A stretch of 50,110 nucleotides of DNA. Origin: Streptomyces adelaidensis. GTDB taxonomy: Bacteria; Actinomycetota; Actinomycetes; Streptomycetales; Streptomycetaceae. The stretch covers positions 1 through 50,110 of the forward strand of contig NZ_JAEMUX010000066.1 in NCBI RefSeq assembly GCF_016598475.1. Reading direction: 5' to 3'. The notes beneath the pieces are model-generated. The model had not been told where the DNA came from, did no database searches, and saw nothing but the letters and a program-made list of their open reading frames with translations. Numbering within the stretch: position 1 is the first letter of the stretch; each line of letters begins with the position of its first letter. This document shows positions 6,976 to 14,738 of this stretch, piece by piece. A program made the position numbers and the translations under genes.

Positions 6976-7461
6976 GTGCTGACAACAGCTGCCGTACGGG
7001 TCCGCCGAGCCGCTCCGCTCCGCGTTGCGCTGCTCGGGTCGTTGGCGTGGATGATCTCCGGGTGCGCAGAGGAGTCGACGACCGCGGAGGCGTCGCCGAC
7101 GACCGACTGGTGGGAACCCTCCGCCTACACCTACACACTCGAATCGAGCGAGGGCGAACGCGCCCTGATCGGCACCTTCGAAGTGACCGTCGAGGACGGC
7201 AAGGTGACGAAGGCCGTCGGCCTCGACGGGAGCGGGCGGCGTGTCGTGAAGCAGTTCCCCGACGAAGTGCCCACGATCGGCGACCTGTTGGCGGAGGCGC
7301 GGGACGCCCGGAACGACGACGCCGACACGGTGGACGTCGACTACGCGGCCGACGGCCACCCGACCCGCGTATCCCTGGACTGGGAGGAGAACGCGATCGA
7401 CGACGAGGCGATGTACGTGATCACCGACTACGAGGCGGCAACAGCGGGGCGGCCGCAATGA
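6976..7461 (+). CDS. Putative lipoprotein, DUF6174-like
   Basis: 161 residues from GTG 6976 with AAGGGAG at 6964-6970. The N-terminus is basic then hydrophobic and ends in the lipobox-like ISGC at residues 27-30, so lipid attachment at Cys30 and location on the outer face of the membrane are expected. The mature part contains SAYTYTLESSEGERALIGTF, then FEVTVEDGKVTKAV and a predicted alpha/beta tail ENAIDDEAMYVITDYE, the pattern of the DUF6174 family. Function unknown. It is convergent with the glyoxalase-fold gene, 17 bases apart. Confidence 0.65.
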   Translation: MLTTAAVRVRRAAPLRVALLGSLAWMISGCAEESTTAEASPTTDWWEPSAYTYTLESSEGERALIGTFEVTVEDGKVTKAVGLDGSGRRVVKQFPDEVPTIGDLLAEARDARNDDADTVDVDYAADGHPTRVSLDWEENAIDDEAMYVITDYEAATAGRPQ

Positions 7462-7478
7462 GTTGAAGGGCGGTCGGG

Positions 7479-7820
7479 TCAGAGCGGGGCGCCGCCGAAC
7501 CCGATCTCGTTCCCGTCCGGATCGCGGTACGTCACCTTGCGTACGCCGTTGGAGTAGGTCTCCCGAACCGCGGGTTTCAGGCCCCGGTCGGCGATCCCGG
7601 CGACGCGGGTGTCCAGGTCGTCGACGAAGAGGGTGTGCAGGGCGTGGCCCGCGCGCTCCGGCAGATGCTCGACGTAGACGTACCGGTGCTCCGCGAGTTC
7701 CCACACGGCTTCCGTGTCGTTCGGGAAGAACGCCGGCAGGGAACCGAACAGCCGCTCGTACCAGACCAGTGCCGCCGCGTAATCGGCGACGGGAATGCCT
7801 GCGAAGAGTTCGAGGGCCAT
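7479..7820 (-). CDS. Glyoxalase/bleomycin-resistance (VOC) fold protein
   Basis: 113 residues from the ATG at 7818-7820 (MALELFAGIPVADYAAALVW). It shows the paired beta-alpha-beta-beta-beta modules of the vicinal oxygen chelate superfamily: WYERLFGSLPAFFPNDTEAV in the first half and RKVTYRDPDGNEIGFGGAPL at the end, where the DPDGNE turn with a metal-binding Glu is typical. Typical family length. The substrate cannot be told from sequence. It is a single gene facing a lipoprotein gene and not obviously part of an operon. Confidence 0.75.
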   Translation of the reverse strand: MALELFAGIPVADYAAALVWYERLFGSLPAFFPNDTEAVWELAEHRYVYVEHLPERAGHALHTLFVDDLDTRVAGIADRGLKPAVRETYSNGVRKVTYRDPDGNEIGFGGAPL

Positions 7821-7892
7821 GGCTCCATGGTAGGTCCGGGGACTCCGCGCATGCCTGCGGGCAAGAACACCCGAGGTCACGCGCCACCGGGT

Positions 7893-8321
7893 TCACTTGT
7901 AGACGCTGACGTCCTGGATCGTCCCGCCGACCTTGACCCGCAGCGGTTCGAGCACCTTGGGCTTGGCTGAGATGGCCCAGCGGGGGCCGACCAGGTACTT
8001 GCCCCCATAGACGGCGGCGGCCTCCAGCCAGACCTCCTTCAGCTCGTCCTCGGGGAAGGTGGTGATCAGGTAGTCACCTTCGGCGGTCTGGCAGACGCCC
8101 TCGCGAAGCTCCTCGGCCTCGGTCCGGATCTTCACCTCGCAGCCCGTGAGCTGCGCGATCACCTCGACCTTGGCCGGCGCCACGACCGCCGCCACGGGGC
8201 TGGACTCATCCGTCGCCCTCTCCGCGGCCTTGTCGTCCTCACCACCGCCGCACGCCGCCACCAGCGGCAGAACAGCCAGAGTCACGGCCAGCGCGGCACC
8301 ACGCGACAGCTTCCTCACCAC
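7893..8321 (-). CDS. Putative lipoprotein of unknown function
   Basis: About 142 residues from GTG 8319-8321 (the GTG at 8318 is equally possible), with GGAG about 9 bases upstream. The signal peptide ends in the lipobox VAAC followed by GGGEDDK, a classic Streptomyces lipoprotein start. The mature region has two cysteines (LTGCEV and GVCQTAEG) that may pair, then ITTFPEDELKEVWLEAAAVY and KYLVGPRWAISAKP. This resembles small lipoproteins that track substrate or stress state, but no named family was recognised. Confidence 0.6.
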   Translation of the reverse strand: MVRKLSRGAALAVTLAVLPLVAACGGGEDDKAAERATDESSPVAAVVAPAKVEVIAQLTGCEVKIRTEAEELREGVCQTAEGDYLITTFPEDELKEVWLEAAAVYGGKYLVGPRWAISAKPKVLEPLRVKVGGTIQDVSVYK

Positions 8322-8571
8322 GTCCCGCTCTCCGTTCGCCTTCTTCGCATTTCGTCGTACCGAGCGCACTCGACAAGGGGTACGTACCAAGGCCGTCGGA
8401 TGCTCAGTCGTCGGCACGGTGATGTCGTCGTCCATCCGGCTGTCGTAGTTTCGCGAGCTTCTTGTAGCAGGTCGGGGCGGCGGCCACGGCCCAGGCCTCG
8501 GCTCTGCCAGTCGTTGGGGACCAGGTACGGGATCTTGAGGCCACGAGCAGCCCATGGCAGGCTCATGCCGC

Positions 8572-9159
8572 ATGATCGACGAATTCGCGAAAGACGACCT
8601 GCACGGGAGACTGCGGCGGAACCGCAAGGCGCTGCTCTGGAAACTCGACGGCTTGTCCGAATACGACGCCCGCCGACCTTTGACAGCGACCGGGACCAAC
8701 CTCCTCGGCCTGGTCAAACACGTGGCCGGCGTCGAGGCCAGGTACTTCGGCGAGGTCTTCGACCGCCCTTCCCCAGAACCGCTGCCCCGGTGGCAGGACC
8801 ACTCCAACGGCAGCGATCTGTGGGCGACCGAGGACGAGACCCGCGATCAGATCATCGGGTTCTACCGGCGCACGTGGGAACACTCGGACACGACGATCAA
8901 CGAGCTTGCCCTCGACGCCCCCGGCCACGTGCCGTGGTGGCCGGAGCCTTATCCCAACACGAACCTGTTCGCCGTCATGGTCCATGTCCTCGGCGAGTCC
9001 ATCCGGCATGCCGGACACGCCGACATCCTGCGCGAGGGCCTCGACGGCCGGACCGGGTTGCGCGCCGAACACGAGAAGCAGATCGACGAGGAAGCCCGCG
9101 CGGCCTACTGCGCGAAGATCGAACAGGCCGCCAGGTCGGCCGCACCCATCAAGGCCTAG
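8572..9159 (+). CDS. DinB-family (DUF664) protein
   Basis: 195 residues from ATG 8572 (MIDEFAKDDLHGRLRRN); an in-frame ATG at 8554 is less consistent with family starts. The DinB four-helix bundle is recognisable from LLWKLDGLSEYDARRPLTAT, the first metal-binding His in LLGLVKHVAGVEARYF, and the second-helix His pair region MVHVLGESIRHAGHADILRE. These histidines fit the metal site of the superfamily, which includes mycothiol- and bacillithiol-dependent enzymes. The DUF664 branch is of unknown substrate. Confidence 0.8.
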   Translation: MIDEFAKDDLHGRLRRNRKALLWKLDGLSEYDARRPLTATGTNLLGLVKHVAGVEARYFGEVFDRPSPEPLPRWQDHSNGSDLWATEDETRDQIIGFYRRTWEHSDTTINELALDAPGHVPWWPEPYPNTNLFAVMVHVLGESIRHAGHADILREGLDGRTGLRAEHEKQIDEEARAAYCAKIEQAARSAAPIKA

Positions 9160-9192
9160 AGGTCGTCTCACGTGACGTGACGTTCGTGCGGC

Positions 9193-9562
9193 ATGACGGC
9201 GGCCGTGGGTGCTGATCTATCGAAGCGCCTGGTTCCTGATGAACTCTGCGATCCGGCCGCCCCGTTGCTGCCGCCGTTCGCTGCTCGTCCGCAAGGTGGT
9301 GGGACCGCTCCGCGTGACGAGCGGGCCGTGTTCACGGCAGTGGCGCACGCGCTGACCAGCGCCTGTGCCTGGCGGCATCTGCCACCGACGTTCGCGCCCA
9401 GGGCATCCCGCTCGCCGTCGCCGTGTCCGGCGCGAACGTGCACGGCAGCCTCGCCCTCAAGCCGCTCATCCGGGCATACCCGCCGTCCGGCCCCGCCGAA
9501 AACCACGGCGGCGCCGCCCCGTCAAACTCCGCGCGGACAAGGCGTACTTCTCACGAAAGGGG
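9193..9562 (+). pseudogene. IS5-family transposase remnant
   Basis: The first 65 codons (LVPDELCDPAAPLLPPFA to CAWRHLPPTF) match the N-terminal DUF4096-like domain of IS5-group transposases. The frame then jumps by deletion to AQGIPLAVAVSGANVHGSLA in another frame, normally over 100 residues further on. A second shift gives RRRPVKLRADKAYFSRKG. The catalytic DDE core is mostly lost and no terminal repeats were recognised. Two deletions and frameshifts mean it is dead. Confidence 0.7.
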
Positions 9563-9673
9563 TGACGCTGGACGGACTGGCAGTCGGCGCCTCGTCCCAG
9601 CTCGACCGAGAGCACAAGCAGCGCATAACAGCCGGGGATCTGACCCGGGATCGACACTACATCTGGGGTAAAA

Positions 9674-10234
9674 ATGGCCCTGTCTCCGGCAAGCCCGGTG
9701 TTTTCCATTCCTGGTAGGTTCGCCACTTTCGTGATAGCTGCGCTCCTCGCTACAGCATGTTCTTTCCAGGAGCGGCAGCGCCCCCAAGGAACCGCACTGG
9801 AAGGCGGCACCCAGGAAAACGGGATTGTTGGAAGCGAAAATGTGAAGGTCGGGGAGACGTGGTGGTTCGCACTTCCTGTTCCCGCCAACAAGTCCGCCAA
9901 GCCGATCGAAATCACCGAGGCATCAATCGTGGAAGTTCCCCAGGGGATGAAGGTCCTGGAATACGGTGCATACAGCCTTGAAGACACCGAAGGACTGGCT
10001 CTCTTGGTGAAGGAGGGCAGCAAGTTTACTCCGCGATTTGAGGAGCTTCGAGACTACTCCGACAAACCCGTGAAGGTGGCTCCGCACAAATCGAGCGACA
10101 TCTACTACCTAGCGAGACTAAAGATCACGGGTCTCCCGAGTAAAAGCGCTCGCTACTGCCGGTTCGATTACCGACAGGGTGGTCGCGAGTTCACCCAGAC
10201 ACTGGATTGTGAAGTAGAACTGACAGGCAAGTAG
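9674..10234 (+). CDS. Putative lipoprotein, AT-richer than its surroundings
   Basis: 186 residues from ATG 9674. The signal sequence FVIAALLATAC gives a lipobox at about Cys29. The mature part is rich in Lys/Glu/Ser and includes GETWWFALPVPANKSAKPIE, a KSSDIYYLARLKITG strand region and two late cysteines (RYCRFDY and LDCEVEL) likely to form a disulphide. Codon use is clearly less GC-biased than neighbours (for example GGGATTGTTGGAAGCGAAAA). With an IS remnant on one side and ISAs1 on the other, recent acquisition is likely. Function unknown. Confidence 0.6.
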   Translation: MALSPASPVFSIPGRFATFVIAALLATACSFQERQRPQGTALEGGTQENGIVGSENVKVGETWWFALPVPANKSAKPIEITEASIVEVPQGMKVLEYGAYSLEDTEGLALLVKEGSKFTPRFEELRDYSDKPVKVAPHKSSDIYYLARLKITGLPSKSARYCRFDYRQGGREFTQTLDCEVELTGK

Positions 10235-10243
10235 GGCGACACC

Positions 10244-10271
10244 GGCTCCGGGGCAACGTAGGCCCGGAGCC
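10244..10271 (+). terminator. Terminator overlapping the ISAs1 end
   Basis: GGCTCCGGG (10244-10252) pairs with CCCGGAGCC (10263-10271), a 9-bp stem placed 10 bases after the lipoprotein stop. Its 3' arm overlaps the first bases of the IS terminal repeat. Confidence 0.5.
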
Positions 10272-10289
10272 AGGGCCCCGGCGTTTGCC
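10269..10289 (+). repeat. ISAs1 left terminal inverted repeat
   Basis: The 21 bases from GCCAGGGCCCCGGCG to TTTGCC are an exact reverse complement of 14221-14241. The match extends outward to 10266 with one mismatch. Confidence 0.8.
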
Positions 10290-10305
10290 TCGGATGTCCG
10301 GTTGA

Positions 10306-10512
10306 TCATGTGATGCCGTAGAGGGCGAGGACGCGGTGGCGTTCGGTGTGGGCTCTGCGTCCGGCGGCGGTGTTGACGTATCCGGCCAGGTGGAGTGTGC
10401 TGCGGATCAGGTCGCGGACGGCGGCCAGTACGGCGGGCGCACTGTGGGTCCTGGCCTGGGATTTGTCCTCGCCGAAGACGACATCGCGCACCCAGTGGAC
10501 GGTGTTTTCGAT
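10306..10512 (-). pseudogene. ISAs1 transposase, C-terminal part
   Basis: On the minus strand the sequence from 10512 reads (I)ENTVHWVRDVVFGEDKSQAR, then VLAAVRDLIRSTLHLAGYVN and ends RHRVLALYGIT, the conserved C-terminal region of ISAs1 transposases with the last catalytic Glu in HWTVE-x-N context. It joins seamlessly to the fragment at 13014-14146 if 10513-13015 is removed: the codons across the junction become GHW TVE IEN TVHW. It has no start of its own and is inactive as it stands. Confidence 0.8.
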
Positions 10513-10543
10513 GCGTCAAGCAGGCTGCGCCTATGAGTTGTCT
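10505..10543 (+). other. Left attachment junction of the serine-recombinase element
   Basis: Target sequence TTTTCG is followed by the shared AT (10511-10512) and then the element arm GCGTCAAGCAGGCTGCGCCT ATGAG. The arm is an imperfect inverted copy of the right-end arm (about 27 of 33 positions identical including the core). The recombinase stop codon lies inside this arm. Confidence 0.7.
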
Positions 10544-12675
10544 TCGTCGAGGAGTTCGGCGAAGCGGGGGTGGATGCGGGTGCGTCGCCCGCGCGTCTTG
10601 GCGAGGCGTTCTTCGAGTTCGGTGATCTTGTCTGGTGAGGCGTTCATGATCCATCGGTAGGGGTGCCGTGTCTCCTGTCGTCCGGTGAGGTGCCCGTCTG
10701 TGATCCATTTGCGGACGGTGCCGAGGGTGCAGCCGAGGTGGGCGGCGAGGTCGCCCAGCCACCACTCGTGTTCCCGGGGCGCTTCGGCCGGGTCGGCCGG
10801 CCATGGCCCCGTCTGGGGCGGCAGTGGTCTGCCGTTGCGCTGAAGGATCTGTGCCACGACGCGTCGGCGGATGGGGTCGTCACCGCGTGCCGAGCGGAAG
10901 CCGTCGCGGTTGAGCTGATCGGCGATCTTCACGGCGCTGAGGCCGGTATCGGCGAGTTGCAGGATGCGCTGTTCGAGGCGGGGGTAGTAGCTGAGGTGCT
11001 CGAAGTACTGGATCGGGCGGCGGACGACGGCTGTGGTGGTCGAGCCGCCGGCCCAGTGCAGGGTGAGGTCGACGAGTTCGCTGTGACCGCGGACGGTGAC
11101 GGTGATCTCGTCGAGGACGGCACGGACGACTTCCTTGCGGTCGGCGTGGGTGACGCCGGGTGCCTCCCAGAGGCGGGGCAGGTCCACGGCGGCCTGCCGG
11201 ACGGTGTCCTGTTCCTCGCCGGTGAAGCGTTCGGGGGTCTGGCGCTGGAAGCGGCGCCACTGCTCCTCGAGATCGCGCTGGGCGGTCAGTGCCACTTCCC
11301 ATTCGTGTTCCAGATGCCGTGTGACCAGGCGGTTCTCGGGTTCGGCGAGGCGGTAGGAGCGCCTGGCGCGGTCCACGTCCTGCTGGGCGCGTTCCCGGCG
11401 CTGCTGCCAGACCTTCTCCACGGCGGCGCGGTCGGCCAGGGCCTGGGTCACGGCCTGGACATGGACCTCGAGCGCGTCCGGCGCGAGGAGAGCTAGGACC
11501 TGCTCGGTGACGTAGGGGTCCAGACTGCGTCCGACGACGTGCTGGCAGTGCGGTCCGCCCCACTCCGAGCGGGCGCCGGTGCAGTTGTAGCTGATCCTCG
11601 GCTTCCCGGCGTCGACGTGATAGCCGACGGTCATGCGCCTCCCGCAGCGGCCGCAGCGCAACAGTCCGGCCAGCAGGGCTGGACCGTAACGGACCGAGCC
11701 GGGCACATCCCCGTGCGGGCGGTTCGCCTTCAGCCGCGCGAGGTTGGCCTCGTACTGGGCCAGCGTGATGTAGGCGGGCAGGGCGTCCTCGATCCACGCC
11801 AGGTAGTCCTCCCGGCGGGCGGTCCGTCGCCGGGCGCCGCCCCGCGCATCACGCGGGACGGTGTGGTCCAGCGGACGGCGGCCATAGACATAGACCCCGG
11901 CATAGATCGGACTGTTGAGCATGCAGGTCACCGTCGCCCGCGCCGGGCGCTTCCACGCGATCTCGCCCCGGTCCGGGCCACTGCGCTGCCGCACCCCCAT
12001 CTCGATGCCGTTCTCGACCAGGAACCGCACCACCCCCTGGATCGAACCGATCTCCGCGAACTTACTGAAGACCAGCCGCACCACATGCCGGAGCTGTTCA
12101 TCCGGATCGAGCACGGCCTCACCCGACGGGCGCCGCCAGTAGCCGATCGGCAGGGAGATCGCCAGCTCGCCCCGGCGGGCCTTGTTCACCCGGCCGGCCC
12201 GCATCCGCTGGTTGATCAAATAGAGTTCGGCCTCGGACATCGTTCCCTTCAGCCCCAACAGCAGACGGTCGTTGTACTCACTCGGGTCGTAGACGCCGTC
12301 GGTGTCGGCCAGCAGCGCGCCGCCGAGCGCCGACAGTTCCAGAAGCTGATACCAGTCCTTCCCCGAGCGTGCCAGACGCGACATCTCGGTGCCCAGCACC
12401 AGACCGACATGACCGAGAGAGATCTCCGCGACCAGGCGCTGAAAGCCCGCCCGATGCTCCGAACGGGCCCCGGACTTCCCCAGATCGTCATCAATGACCA
12501 GCACGCGGGACGCCTCCCAGCCCAGCGTCACCGCCCGGTCGACCAGCGCGTACTGCAACCGCGTGGACTCCTGATGACCTTCCACCTGCTGCCGCGTCGA
12601 CTGACGGACATAGACCACGGCCAGCCGCTCACGGTGCCGCACTGTGATCTTGCTCCCGGTGTGTTCCCAGGGCAT
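10531..12675 (-). CDS. Large serine recombinase (site-specific integrase)
   Basis: 714 residues from ATG 12673-12675; a GTG four codons upstream is possible. The resolvase domain is at about 15-165 with nucleophile Ser26 in VYVRQSTRQQ, and EMSRLARSGKDWYQLLEL as the R/D-rich catalytic segment. A recombinase (PF07508-type) domain follows around PIGYWRRPSGE to NSPIYAGVYVYGRR, then a zinc ribbon with LLRCGRCGRRMTVGY and later Cys, a coiled coil rich in Arg/Glu/Gln, and an extra C-terminal HTH-like part (WLGDLAAHLGCTLGTVRKWI). Such enzymes integrate attP into attB. The gene fills its element end to end. The ATG overlaps the stop of the small upstream frame, suggesting coupling. Confidence 0.88.
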   Translation of the reverse strand: MPWEHTGSKITVRHRERLAVVYVRQSTRQQVEGHQESTRLQYALVDRAVTLGWEASRVLVIDDDLGKSGARSEHRAGFQRLVAEISLGHVGLVLGTEMSRLARSGKDWYQLLELSALGGALLADTDGVYDPSEYNDRLLLGLKGTMSEAELYLINQRMRAGRVNKARRGELAISLPIGYWRRPSGEAVLDPDEQLRHVVRLVFSKFAEIGSIQGVVRFLVENGIEMGVRQRSGPDRGEIAWKRPARATVTCMLNSPIYAGVYVYGRRPLDHTVPRDARGGARRRTARREDYLAWIEDALPAYITLAQYEANLARLKANRPHGDVPGSVRYGPALLAGLLRCGRCGRRMTVGYHVDAGKPRISYNCTGARSEWGGPHCQHVVGRSLDPYVTEQVLALLAPDALEVHVQAVTQALADRAAVEKVWQQRRERAQQDVDRARRSYRLAEPENRLVTRHLEHEWEVALTAQRDLEEQWRRFQRQTPERFTGEEQDTVRQAAVDLPRLWEAPGVTHADRKEVVRAVLDEITVTVRGHSELVDLTLHWAGGSTTTAVVRRPIQYFEHLSYYPRLEQRILQLADTGLSAVKIADQLNRDGFRSARGDDPIRRRVVAQILQRNGRPLPPQTGPWPADPAEAPREHEWWLGDLAAHLGCTLGTVRKWITDGHLTGRQETRHPYRWIMNASPDKITELEERLAKTRGRRTRIHPRFAELLDEDNS

Positions 12676-12881
12676 CACCGCGGCCACGGGTCACCGCCCG
12701 TTTCCACGAGCGGCACCACCGGGTCCGCGCCCTGGCCCTCGACGGACTCGCTGCGACGCAGCATCACCGCCAGCCAGTACACCGCCGTCCGCCGACGGGC
12801 CCCGGGAAGACTCGCCCGCACCGCGTCCAGCTCCCGGCTCTGGGGCCGTCGTCGACGCCGCCGTCGCGCATGCCGCCTCAC
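12675..12881 (-). CDS. Small basic protein upstream of the recombinase, uncertain start
   Basis: The frame from GTG 12879-12881 reads MRRHARRRRRRRPQSRELDA and ends PLVETGGDPWPR; its TGA overlaps the recombinase ATG. Codon bias in this frame looks genuine (TAC TGG CTG GCG GTG ATG CTG). A different frame from ATG 12993 (MGSQQRVNQGPLVDRAGLLR) gives a plausible N-terminus but then loses coding character near 12895, so the real gene may be a single protein broken by a frameshift. It could be a directionality or accessory factor; that is speculation from position. Confidence 0.35.
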   Translation of the reverse strand: MRRHARRRRRRRPQSRELDAVRASLPGARRRTAVYWLAVMLRRSESVEGQGADPVVPLVETGGDPWPR

Positions 12882-12981
12882 CTCCCCCAGCCCGGACCGA
12901 CGCCTCCCGCAGCCGCTGCACCGCAGCGGCCAACCGCAGCAAGCCCGCCCGATCCACCAACGGTCCCTGATTTACGCGCTG

Positions 12982-13020
12982 TTGACTACCCATGGGCGCA
13001 GTCTGCTCGGCGCATCTCCA
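12982..13020 (+). other. Right attachment junction of the serine-recombinase element
   Basis: The element arm CCATGGGCGCAGTCTGCTCG GCGC is followed by the shared AT (13014-13015) and the transposase sequence CTCCACCGTCC. The arm is the inverted partner of the left arm at 10513-10543. Confidence 0.7.
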
Positions 13021-14146
13021 CCGTCCAGTGACCGCGGGCCCAGGCGGCGATCTCGGCCGCGTCGGCCTGCTCGGCGGGCAGGTCGGTGATGGCGTAGACG
13101 GTCTCGGTGGACCATTTCTTCGCTCCGTACAGGCGGCGTCTGCGCTGGATGCGCAGGACCTGGCAGGCGTGTGGGAAGAGCAGGCCGTTCACGGTGACGA
13201 CCTGCACGTGACGCTGCTCGTGGCGGCCGTGGCCGCGGGTGTCGTCACGGTGGATCACGGGGACCTCTTTCCAGGGCAGCCGGTGGAGTTGGCGGGCCTG
13301 ACCGCGCTGGTTGTTCTTGATCGTGAGGAGGTAGTTGGCGCCGCGTTCGTGCAGGTAGGCGGCGTGGGAGTGCTGGGCGTGGAGGGCATCGGCGGTGATG
13401 ACCGCCCCGGCGAGGTCGGCGTCGTCGATCTGGTCGAGCAGGGGTGCGAACTCGGGGATTTCGTTCGTCTTCGCGCCGATCTCACGTGAGGCGAGAGTGA
13501 TGCCGTCGCCGTGGCGGACCGCGGAGAGTACGAAGACCTGACGGCCGTCGGGGCGTTTCGCACCGCGTAGGCACTTGCCGTCCACCGCGATCGCCCTGCG
13601 GCGTCGGCGTGCCGGTTCGGCCTGGGCGGCGGCCCGGTGGGCACGGCGCTGTTCGCGCTCTGGGCCGCCATCGGGCATCAGCGGCGCCGGGCCACCGGGT
13701 TGCGGGGAAAGAAGCGGCCGGAGGTAGTCGTAACCGGCCGCGCTGATCTCGCCTGGATCAAGGCGCCCCAGGATGCTGCGCAGGGTCTTCTCGCTCGGCA
13801 CCCGGTAGCGGCCCAGGAGCGGGTGGTAGGGCAGGCCGAAGGCGGCCAGTTCCTCGGGAGCCGCACGCCGGCACCACTCCGCCGCCGCGGTGATCGAGTC
13901 ATGGCCTGCCGGTGTCATCGCGCAGACGACCAGGGCCAGCAGCGAAGCGAGCCGGTAGCGCACCCCACACGCACCGCGGGGATCGGTAACCGACTCGAAC
14001 TCGGCGATCAGACTGTGGACTTGGTCTCGTGCGCCACTCCCACCCAGGCTTCCAGCCGGGGTGCATGGAGGGCGGGTACGGCGGTGAGTGATGATGGCGG
14101 GACGAACACGGCACCCTCGTGGATCTTGAAGCGTAGAGAACTCCAT
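13014..14146 (-). pseudogene. ISAs1 transposase, N-terminal and catalytic part
   Basis: From the ATG at 14144-14146 (later starts possible) this reads VHSLIAEFESVTDPRGACGV, LASLLALVVCAM, then IAVDGKCLRGAKRPDGRQVF with the first catalytic Asp, VITADALHAQHSHAAYLHER with the second, and YAITDLPAEQADAAEIAAWA RGHWTVE with the Glu motif, typical of ISAs1 DDE transposases. After GHWTVE the insertion adds MRRADCAHG and a stop at 12986. The truncated protein lacks about 68 C-terminal residues. Confidence 0.85.
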
Positions 14147-14220
14147 GATCTACAGGGGCCGTGTTCGCCTGCTTCCCGGGGTCACCACCAGCATCAACCA
14201 ACTCAAGATCGGATGAGCCG

Positions 14221-14241
14221 GGCAAACGCCGGGGCCCTGGC
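14221..14241 (-). repeat. ISAs1 right terminal inverted repeat
   Basis: GGCAAACGCCGGGGCCCTGG C is the exact reverse complement of 10269-10289 and marks the transposase 5' side of the insertion sequence. Confidence 0.8.
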
Positions 14242-14244
14242 CCC

Positions 14245-14682
14245 TCAGGCACCCGGCTGACTCAGGAACCGGACCTGCGACAGACCGGCTCGCTTTCGAA
14301 GGGTCCTCAGTGTCGCGGCCAAGTCAGCTTTCGATTGCCCCAGCCGCTCGGGGTCAAGCGTCAAGGCCCTTCACGACTCCTCGAAGGGCACAGACACGGC
14401 CTCCGGGATCTCCACGAGCCCTTCACCCTGGGCGGGATGAAGGCGTTCGACATGTCCCCCTGAACCACGAACGCCCCTGAGGCCGTTCGATGGACGTAGG
14501 GACAGTCGCCCCCCCGCACTCACCGTTCCCGTCAGGGACCTTTCAAAGACCTTTGATCTTGGTGTAGTTGCTGGTCACGGGGTCACGCCCAGGAGAAGGC
14601 ATGCCTGAACAGCGTCGGCCTGCTTAGCTACAGCGGCGGCACCTACCAGACGCCGGCCGCCCACTGCTGACGTTCCCAATAA
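14245..14682. other. Gene-poor stretch between ISAs1 and the VanZ-like gene
   Basis: No convincing gene is seen. It contains a small hairpin (GCCCTTC/GAAGGGC near 14367-14390) and, at 14601-14627, an 8-codon frame MPEQRRPA with a good AGGAG site at 14591-14595. That short frame may be a leader peptide or chance. Confidence 0.4.
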
Positions 14683-14719
14683 GCCACCGGCGCCCCCACT
14701 GGAGAGGGGCGCCGGTGGC
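14683..14719 (+). terminator. 14-bp hairpin just before the VanZ-like gene
   Basis: GCCACCGGCGCCCC (14683-14696) pairs perfectly with 14706-14719 around a 9-base loop, ending 19 bases before ATG 14739. It may be an upstream terminator or an attenuator in the leader of the VanZ-like gene. Confidence 0.5.
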
Positions 14720-14738
14720 AACGACGTGAAAGACGGCC

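Larger units (their letters stand above)
10511..13015 (-). mobile_element. Minimal large-serine-recombinase element inserted in the ISAs1 transposase
   Basis: The element spans from AT at 10511-10512 to AT at 13014-13015 and contains essentially one large recombinase gene plus a small upstream frame. Removing one copy of AT with the element restores the transposase frame exactly. Joining the ends gives a dyad-symmetric attP around AT. The element carries no visible cargo, excisionase or replication gene. Confidence 0.75.
10266..14244 (-). mobile_element. ISAs1-family insertion sequence, interrupted by a recombinase element
   Basis: 24-base terminal inverted repeats (10266-10289 and 14221-14244) differ at one position. 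Between them lies an ISAs1-type transposase gene on the minus strand, split at 10511/13015 by a 2.5-kb serine-recombinase element. Without that insertion the IS would be about 1.47 kb. No convincing target duplication flanks the repeats. Confidence 0.8.

Noticed and set aside
11539..13089. A plus-strand frame of about 516 codons opposite the recombinase.
   Set aside because: The minus strand encodes a clear serine recombinase with catalytic Ser and zinc ribbon; the plus frame has no recognisable domain.
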